A DNA stretch of 10,951 nucleotides, taken from an uncultured Anaerolineae bacterium (GTDB taxonomy: Bacteria; Chloroflexota; Anaerolineae; Anaerolineales; Villigracilaceae). The notes below the pieces were generated by a model, which worked only from the letters and a program-made list of their open reading frames with translations, had not been told where the DNA came from and did not search any database. The stretch is from assembly GCA_903854805.1 (NCBI GenBank), contig CAINXK010000257.1:1-10951 (forward strand), read 5' to 3'. Of the stretch, positions 6,167-10,951 are shown piece after piece; the first letter of the stretch is position 1; each line of letters begins with the position of its first letter. Position numbers and translations under genes: made by a program.

Positions 6167-6601
6167 ATGCAGTGGATCTCTCGCTCACACGTACATGTCG
6201 ATCGCGTAGCCTGTCCCTGGCTGATCACACGATTCATTGACAATGAGGCCGAGTTTTTGTTCGTGCCAGCTAGCCAGATTGATAAAGTCGCACACGAAAC
6301 CGGCGCAATCCCCTTTGATGCGCCAGGCGTGGAGCTTGGGCACCACGAAAACCGCTGTTCCTTCGAATCCATCATCCTGAAATACGGTCTAAAGGAACCG
6401 GGGCTCTTACGCTTAGCAAAAATTATTCACGCGGCGGATGTTAGCGAAGATATTGACAGTGACCCACTCGCACGTGGGCTCGAGGCGATCGCAAGTGGTT
6501 ACAGTCTGCGTTTTCCTGAAGATATGGAAAATATTGAACGCCAATTTGAAGTTTACGACTCACTGTATGCCTGGTGTCGGCTAAACGTAGCTGCCAAATG
6601 A
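6167..6601 (+). CDS. Stand-alone ChrB C-terminal (chromate resistance) domain protein
   Basis: A 144-residue protein made only of the domain found at the C-terminus of ChrB, the chromate-sensing protein of chr operons. Seen here: VDRVACPWLITRFID (11-25), IPFDAPGVELGHHENRCSFE (48-67), IIHAADVSED (86-95), ARGLEAIASG (102-111) and YDSLYAWCRLN (130-140). His59, His60 and Cys64 are plausible metal or oxyanion contacts (inference). The N-terminal regulatory half of full ChrB is absent, and no chromate transporter ChrA lies nearby. The gene ends in TGA overlapping the ATG of the MFS transporter (ATGA), so the two are translationally coupled and likely act together. An 81-bp gap separates it from proC and shows no clear promoter. 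The family is clear; the true substrate is not. Confidence 0.85.
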   Translation: MQWISRSHVHVDRVACPWLITRFIDNEAEFLFVPASQIDKVAHETGAIPFDAPGVELGHHENRCSFESIILKYGLKEPGLLRLAKIIHAADVSEDIDSDPLARGLEAIASGYSLRFPEDMENIERQFEVYDSLYAWCRLNVAAK

Positions 6602-7818
6602 TCTCGAAATCTCGCGATTTCAACGTTCTATTTTCCACGCGCATCATCCGGCTCTTCTGCTATGGTTTCCTTTCCATCATTCTTGCGCTCTACCTGGCAG
6701 ATACCGGGATGACTGAAGGTCAGATCGGATTATTGTTCACCCTGACCCTGGTGGGTGATGCAGGCATCTCTCTGTGGTTGACAACTTCAGCGGACCGGTT
6801 TGGTCGAAAGCGGACACTCCTGATCGGAGCCATGCTGATGGCAGGTGCAGGTATTGTTTTCCTGCTCACAAACAACACCATCATTCTGATGGCAGCCGCC
6901 ATCATCGGCGTGATCAGCCCGAGTGGGAACGAAATCGGCCCATTCCTTTCGGTGGAACAAGCCGGGCTAACCCAAATTGTTTCGGATGAAAAACGCACAC
7001 AGGTTTTCGCCTGGTACAATCTGGTTGGCTCTTTCGCCACCGCAACTGGTGCGCTGAGTGGTGGCTGGCTTGCCCAGTTACTGCAAGCACAAGGAATGAG
7101 CGCCGGAGCAGCCTATCGCGTTGTTTTGATGGGATATGCTGCCGGTGGTTTTATTCTATCCATTTTATTTCTCTGGCTCACCCCGGCAGTCGAAATCAAG
7201 CCATCAAAAAATGCCAGCACGCCCCGCATACTTGGATTACACAAATCCCGCAAAGTGGTTCTCAAACTAAGCGCCTTATTTGCCCTGGACGCGTTTGCTG
7301 GTGGTTTGATCGTCCAAAGTATGATCGCCTATTGGTTCCACTTGAAATTCGGGATCGCTTCTGGCATCCTGGGCAGCATCTTCTTCGGCGCAAATGTGCT
7401 TGCGGGTATTTCAGCCTTGCTTGCAGTCAGTATCGCGAAGAAAATTGGCCTGATAAATACGATGGTTTTCACCCACATCCCGTCAAACATCCTGCTGATG
7501 TTAGTTCCGCTCATGCCCAACCTGCCTCTGGCGATTGGTGTGCTCTTGTTACGGTTCAGCATTTCACAAATGGACGTTCCGACCCGCCAATCCTACACCA
7601 TGGCTGTTGTAGATCCAGATGAACGTTCAGCTGCGGCCGGAGTAACAGGTATCGCCCGTTCCGTGGGTGCTTCACTTTCGCCAGTCCTGGCTGGTCTTTT
7701 CATCAGCATTCCGGGATTATTCAGCCTGCCTTTTTATCTGTGCGGCAGTTTGAAGATTGTATATGATCTGCTCTTATACCGCAGCTTCCAGACTATGAAA
7801 CCCCCGGAGGAAAGCTAG
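6598..7818 (+). CDS. MFS transporter coupled to the ChrB-domain protein
   Basis: A 406-residue major facilitator protein with about twelve membrane spans, in the two halves 18-200 and 220-395. MFS motif A lies in the loop between spans 2 and 3 as SADRFGRKRTLL (64-75). A long conserved stretch around spans 10-11, FSISQMDVPTRQSYTMAVV (320-338) then PDERSAAAGVTGIARSVGAS (340-359), marks a particular efflux-type MFS family. I start at ATG 6598, which overlaps the preceding stop as ATGA; a GTG at 6574 in the same frame has no support. Coupling to a ChrB-domain gene and a fluoride channel suggests export of a toxic anion, but that is inference; motif content alone does not give a substrate. The stop is two bases before crcB. 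Confidence 0.88.
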   Translation: MISKSRDFNVLFSTRIIRLFCYGFLSIILALYLADTGMTEGQIGLLFTLTLVGDAGISLWLTTSADRFGRKRTLLIGAMLMAGAGIVFLLTNNTIILMAAAIIGVISPSGNEIGPFLSVEQAGLTQIVSDEKRTQVFAWYNLVGSFATATGALSGGWLAQLLQAQGMSAGAAYRVVLMGYAAGGFILSILFLWLTPAVEIKPSKNASTPRILGLHKSRKVVLKLSALFALDAFAGGLIVQSMIAYWFHLKFGIASGILGSIFFGANVLAGISALLAVSIAKKIGLINTMVFTHIPSNILLMLVPLMPNLPLAIGVLLLRFSISQMDVPTRQSYTMAVVDPDERSAAAGVTGIARSVGASLSPVLAGLFISIPGLFSLPFYLCGSLKIVYDLLLYRSFQTMKPPEES

Positions 7819-7820
7819 GC

Positions 7821-8204
7821 ATGCTAAATATTTTACTGGTTGGCTTAGGGGGCGCACTCGGTTCAATTGCGCGCTACCTCACCAGCGGATGGGTTCAAAC
7901 AACCTCAAAAAGTATCAATTTTCCCTTCGGTACCCTTACGGTAAACTTGATCGGATGTTTCGTAATTGGCTTTTTGGCTCAATTAGCGGAAAGTCGTGGT
8001 ATTTTTACCAGCGAATCGCGTGCTTTTATCTTTGTTGGCATTCTGGGTGGTTTCACCACCTTTTCATCATTCGGGAACGAAACCATGAATTTGGCCCGCG
8101 CCGGTGATTCATGGATAGCATTGGCCAACCTTGGCGCAAATGTCATGCTCGGCTTGCTGGCAGTCTGGTTGGGACGGACCAGCGCATATTTGATCTGGAA
8201 ATAA
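7821..8204 (+). CDS. crcB: Fluoride channel CrcB/Fluc
   Basis: A 127-residue Fluc channel with four membrane spans, exporting fluoride as a dual-topology antiparallel dimer. All hallmarks are present: GGALGSIARY (10-19) with Arg18, the FPFGTLTVNLIGCFVIG segment (34-50) with the pore Asn42, and GGFTTFSSFGNE (76-87), containing the span-3 break that holds the central Na+ and the phenylalanines lining the fluoride path. It is a single full-length copy of normal size, so it should form a homodimer. GGAGG at 7806-7810 inside the end of the MFS gene is a strong ribosome binding site. It is clearly in the same operon as chrB-domain and MFS. I found no fluoride riboswitch consensus upstream of it or of the operon. 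Confidence 0.95.
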   Translation: MLNILLVGLGGALGSIARYLTSGWVQTTSKSINFPFGTLTVNLIGCFVIGFLAQLAESRGIFTSESRAFIFVGILGGFTTFSSFGNETMNLARAGDSWIALANLGANVMLGLLAVWLGRTSAYLIWK

Positions 8205-8227
8205 TCAGGTTGCCAGCATTTCAGAAA

Positions 8228-8266
8228 GGTAGCGAAAGCTAGAACGGGATTACGATTTTTGCTACC
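8228..8266 (+). promoter_or_regulatory. RNA hairpin between crcB and the DUF190 gene
   Basis: GGTAGCGAAAG (8228-8238) can pair along all eleven positions with TTTTTGCTACC (8256-8266), two of them G·U, around a 17-nt loop. The wobble pairs favour the plus-strand RNA. No T tract follows, so it is not a normal terminator. The gap (8205-8311, 107 bp) is much longer than the others in this operon. It could be an mRNA-stability or leader element; it does not match the fluoride riboswitch consensus. Confidence 0.4.
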
Positions 8267-8311
8267 CGCCTGTGTCTTCTCAACTGGAAACGAAGGCAAA
8301 AGGATAATCAC

Positions 8312-8653
8312 ATGCATCTCCCAGAACAAGGTGCGCTTTTACGCATTTTCATTGGCGAGGCCGACCATTACAGCCACAAACCACTCTACGAATGGATTGT
8401 CCTGCAGGCTCGTGAACAAGGGCTGGCAGGGGCGACAGTTCTGCGCGGCTTGCTAGGCTTCGGAGCAAATTCACGCCAGATCCACAGCTTCAAAATTGAA
8501 GCCCTCTCTGAGGATTTGCCAATTATCGTAGAAATTATCGACACCACAGATAATCTCGAGAAATTTCTCGATATCATCATTCCACATATCCCCGCCGGCC
8601 TGGTGACCATGGAACAGGCTGCGGTGAAATTCTACCGGGCAGAAAAGAAGTAA
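8312..8653 (+). CDS. PII-like DUF190 protein associated with CrcB
   Basis: A 113-residue DUF190 (COG1993) protein, a family with a PII-like ferredoxin fold that commonly sits beside or near crcB. Seen: LLRIFIGEADHYSHKPLYEWIV (9-30), AREQGLAGATVLRGLLGFG (33-51) and LPIIVEIIDTTDNLEKFL (69-86). Like PII proteins it may bind a small molecule and modulate a partner, here most likely the fluoride channel or its neighbours; this is not established. AAAGGA at 8299-8304, seven bases before ATG 8312, supports the start. It is the last gene of the anion-resistance set; a 41-bp gap with nothing obvious leads to the ABC-F gene. No catalytic motif is visible. Confidence 0.88.
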   Translation: MHLPEQGALLRIFIGEADHYSHKPLYEWIVLQAREQGLAGATVLRGLLGFGANSRQIHSFKIEALSEDLPIIVEIIDTTDNLEKFLDIIIPHIPAGLVTMEQAAVKFYRAEKK

Positions 8654-8694
8654 TTATCTGACTGCCAGGCAATTATTCATCAACCTGAGCAAAC

Positions 8695-10692
8695 ATGTCT
8701 CTCATTTCAGTTTCAAATCTGACTAAATCCTTCGGGCACCGCGATATCTTCGCCGCGTTATCTTTTGGCGTTGAAAAAGGCGCAAGACTCGGTATTGTCG
8801 GGCCAAACGGAGTTGGTAAAACATCTTTATTGCGAATTTTGGCGGACGAAGACGAAGCCTCATCCGGAGTTATCCACCGTGCGCGTGGGGTGCGTATGGG
8901 CTATCTGCCCCAGGAAGCCGACTTTCAAATGTCTGGCTCACTCTGGGATGTTTGCGAATCTGTATTTGCTGATATTATCCAGCAAGAGGAAGAACTTACC
9001 CGCCTTGAACATCAGATGGCCAACAACGATCCTGAAATCATTGAAAGATACGGCGCATTACAACACGAATTCGAACGTCGCGGAGGCTACACCTACCAGA
9101 CACGCATTCGTCAGGTTCTAACCGGCCTGGGGTTCGACAAAATCGATTACATGCTAAGCCTCGATCACCTGTCTGGCGGACAGCGCACTCGCGCATTCCT
9201 GGCCCGGCTTTTGCTTTCAGATCCCGACCTGCTGCTGCTCGACGAACCAACCAATCACCTCGATATAGCCGCCGTTGAATGGCTCGAAGGCTACTTGAGC
9301 CAGTGGGAGGGCGCGGCCATCATCGTCTCGCACGATCGCTATTTTCTAGACAAGGCTGCGAACGGCATCCTCGAAATGACCGCGGCCGGTATCGAAGAAT
9401 ATCGTGGAAATTACAGCCACTATTTGCGACAACGCCAGGAACGTTGGGAACGCCGCTTCGAAGTCTTTGAGAGCGAAAAAGAAAAACTGGTCAAAGATCT
9501 TGAATACATCAAGAAGAATATCGCTGGCCAGAATACTCTCCAGGCCAAGGGCAAACTAAAACGCCTGACTCGCGTGGTACAGGCTATCGAACAGGTGGGC
9601 ATGGACGCAGTCGCAAATTCAAGCTGGGCTCAGCTGGGCGTGGAAACCACCACCAGCGCCTTTAGCGTGGACGAAGCCGAAAGACGCGTTCGAGCTCTGC
9701 ACTTACCCAATATTCGCCCGCCGCAACTGCACTTGCACTTACGCGCCGAGAAACGCTCCGGTGAACTTGTCATTCGGACACATGATCTGGAAATCGGCTG
9801 GCCGGATAAATCGCTATTCTTTTCACCCGACATTGAACTGCGCCGCACCGACTGTGCCGCGTTGATAGGCCCAAACGGAGCTGGTAAAAGTACATTTCTC
9901 AAAACGATCCTGGGACAGCTTGAACCTCGCCAGGGAGAAGTAGTGCTGGGAGCCAGCCTGCACATTGGCTATTTCGCCCAGGCACATGAGGGTTTAAACC
10001 CAGCCAATACTCTCATTCAAGAAATCCAGAGTGCCGCAGTCAATATGCTGGATTCGGCGGCCCGCCAATACCTGGGGAAATTTTTATTTAGCGGTGATGA
10101 TGCCTACAAAAGAGTAGAGGTTCTCTCCGGCGGTGAACGCGGGCGCCTGGCGCTCGCCAAATTAGCCCTTGAAGATACCAACCTGCTGCTGCTGGATGAA
10201 CCAACCAACCATCTCGACATCCCATCCCAGGAAATCCTTGAGCAAGTGCTGGAAGCTTATGCCGGGACGATTCTTTTGGTCAGCCACGACCGCTACCTGG
10301 TTGATGCACTGGCAACCCAGGTTTGGGATATCCAAACTGATGAATCGACATTATCCATTTTCAAAGGGACTTATTCACAAATGCACGAGGAACGCGAACG
10401 CCTGGAAGCTCTTGCCACCCAGGAAGAAACGACAATCCGCCAATCCGAAATCCAGCGCAAGCCAATCATCGGACGCGATACGGGATCAAAGGAAGAACGC
10501 CGCCGCCTGGCCCGGATGCAGGAATTGGAAAATAATATTGCCAACCTGGAGACCCGGCTGGCAGATATCAGCAATAAATTGGAGAACCGTCAGGTCAGCC
10601 CAGCTGAAGTCATCAAACTTGGGAATGAATACCAGCTAGTTCAAAAAGAGATGGACCTCAAAATTTCCGAATGGGAAAGTATGCAAAAATAA
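8695..10692 (+). CDS. ABC-F family ATPase (ribosome-associated)
   Basis: A 665-residue ABC-F protein: two ATPase domains in one chain and no membrane segments. Such proteins act on the ribosome, in translation quality control or in protection from antibiotics. Domain 1: Walker A GPNGVGKT (36-43), Q-loop Q73, signature LSGGQ (159-163), Walker B LLLLDE (179-184), H213. Domain 2: Walker A GPNGAGKST (392-400), signature LSGGE (477-481), Walker B LLLLDE (497-502), H531. Both sites look active. The region between them (about 235-385) is long: the usual helical linker with basic KGKLKRLTR (285-293), then an extra stretch of about 50 residues (311-360). The tail (561-665) is charged and predicted coiled coil, as in Uup-type proteins. 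Its start has only a weak Shine-Dalgarno sequence (GAGC). Subfamily and any resistance role are undetermined. Confidence 0.93.
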   Translation: MSLISVSNLTKSFGHRDIFAALSFGVEKGARLGIVGPNGVGKTSLLRILADEDEASSGVIHRARGVRMGYLPQEADFQMSGSLWDVCESVFADIIQQEEELTRLEHQMANNDPEIIERYGALQHEFERRGGYTYQTRIRQVLTGLGFDKIDYMLSLDHLSGGQRTRAFLARLLLSDPDLLLLDEPTNHLDIAAVEWLEGYLSQWEGAAIIVSHDRYFLDKAANGILEMTAAGIEEYRGNYSHYLRQRQERWERRFEVFESEKEKLVKDLEYIKKNIAGQNTLQAKGKLKRLTRVVQAIEQVGMDAVANSSWAQLGVETTTSAFSVDEAERRVRALHLPNIRPPQLHLHLRAEKRSGELVIRTHDLEIGWPDKSLFFSPDIELRRTDCAALIGPNGAGKSTFLKTILGQLEPRQGEVVLGASLHIGYFAQAHEGLNPANTLIQEIQSAAVNMLDSAARQYLGKFLFSGDDAYKRVEVLSGGERGRLALAKLALEDTNLLLLDEPTNHLDIPSQEILEQVLEAYAGTILLVSHDRYLVDALATQVWDIQTDESTLSIFKGTYSQMHEERERLEALATQEETTIRQSEIQRKPIIGRDTGSKEERRRLARMQELENNIANLETRLADISNKLENRQVSPAEVIKLGNEYQLVQKEMDLKISEWESMQK

Positions 10693-10722
10693 ATTAGCTG
10701 ACGCAAAGAATGCGCGGCCAGC
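10683..10722 (-). terminator. Possible terminator, best read on the minus strand
   Basis: GCTG (10697-10700) and CAGC (10719-10722), with inner CGC (10702-10704) and GCG (10712-10714) and a small bulge, form a hairpin just after the ABC-F stop. On the minus strand it is followed by TAATTTATTTTT, a proper T-rich tail. On the plus strand the tail is poor. It may end a minus-strand transcript entering from the right, or serve both directions. Confidence 0.3.
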
Positions 10723-10791
10723 GGCCTGACTAGTTTAAAGTCAATAATGTATGCGTAACCCCTCGTAAAAAACAATCGATAGAGTCTTTTT

Positions 10792-10838
10792 CAGGTAATA
10801 TTTGCGCACACGAAACAGCGTAGCGCAAATATTACCTG
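10792..10838. repeat. Perfect 16-bp inverted repeat after the ABC-F gene
   Basis: CAGGTAATATTTGCGC (10792-10807) and its exact complement GCGCAAATATTACCTG (10823-10838) enclose 15 nt. Neither side carries a T tract in the right place for a rho-independent terminator: the five T's lie before the stem on the plus strand. A degenerate third half-site, CAGGTTAATATATTT, lies at 10872-10886. It could be a regulator operator, a transcript 3'-end hairpin, or the remnant end of a mobile element. The surrounding 10693-10901 shows no gene. Confidence 0.65.
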
Positions 10839-10901
10839 GTTCGAAGCAAACCAGCACCCCAATCCATACTTCAGGTTAATATATTTTTACTCGTCTTCGT
10901 C

Positions 10902-10951
10902 TCAATTTTCGTGGATATCGTCCATGGAGATATGATCTTCCACGGGCTCCA
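10902..10951 (-). CDS. Possible 3' end of a converging gene (partial)
   Basis: On the minus strand one frame enters from the window edge and reads EPVEDHISMDDIHEN before TGA (10902-10904). The acidic composition resembles a real protein tail, and a terminator-like hairpin lies further along on the same strand. Fifteen codons are far too few to be sure: the other two minus frames also run in open from the edge, for 24-26 codons. No family can be named. Confidence 0.22.
   Translation of the reverse strand, partial: EPVEDHISMDDIHEN

Noticed and set aside
6574..6597. GTG start eight codons upstream for the MFS protein
   Set aside because: No ribosome binding site, and ATG 6598 overlapping the previous stop as ATGA gives a typical coupled start.
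10716..10726. GGCC-AGC-GGCC mini hairpin after the ABC-F stop
   Set aside because: Only four pairs, three-base loop and no T tract; the overlapping GCTG/CAGC hairpin explains the region better.
10910..10951. CGTGGA/TCCACG and TGGAG/CTCCA inverted repeats at the window edge
   Set aside because: Short, mutually overlapping, and possibly inside the end of a minus-strand gene; cannot be judged without the sequence beyond the edge.

Overview
The window looks like a piece of a bacterial chromosome with about 50% GC and tightly packed genes. All twelve complete genes and one further Nudix gene read rightward. My best guess for the host is Chloroflexota, probably Anaerolineae. This is an inference from the mix of genes (YebC-RuvC-RuvA-ProC, DegV, a YghO-like GNAT protein, a ChrB-domain protein, CrcB and an ABC-F protein) and from a short GGCAGGTCT palindrome that I associate with that group. 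No rRNA, tRNA, CRISPR array or transposase gene was seen.

Left part (1-3214): a GGCAGGTCT palindrome lies directly before a YghO-like GNAT-fold protein. Then come a Nudix hydrolase, a MESH1-like (p)ppGpp hydrolase with every catalytic residue in place, and a DegV/FakB-like fatty-acid-binding protein that starts at TTG. Gaps are about 22-31 bp, so this reads like one transcription unit.

Middle (3215-6085): an extended -10 promoter and a short leader with a hairpin precede yebC. A second copy of the palindrome separates yebC from ruvC. ruvA follows ruvC after 2 bp. ruvB is not here, and proC (pyrroline-5-carboxylate reductase) follows ruvA. RuvC and RuvA handle Holliday junctions, YebC is a translation or transcription factor, and ProC makes proline.

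Right part (6167-8653): a compact four-gene set. A stand-alone ChrB C-terminal (chromate-resistance) domain protein overlaps an MFS exporter by ATGA. The exporter is followed after 2 bp by the fluoride channel CrcB/Fluc and then, after a 107-bp gap holding an RNA hairpin, by a PII-like DUF190 protein. No chromate transporter ChrA is present. The set suggests a toxic-anion defence operon whose MFS substrate is unknown, and it is the most interesting unit in the window.

End (8695-10951): a large ABC-F protein with an unusually long region between its two ATPase domains. It is followed by 259 bp of mostly non-coding DNA. This contains a terminator-like hairpin best read on the minus strand, a perfect 16-bp inverted repeat with a third degenerate half-site, and possibly the last codons of a converging minus-strand gene at the window edge.
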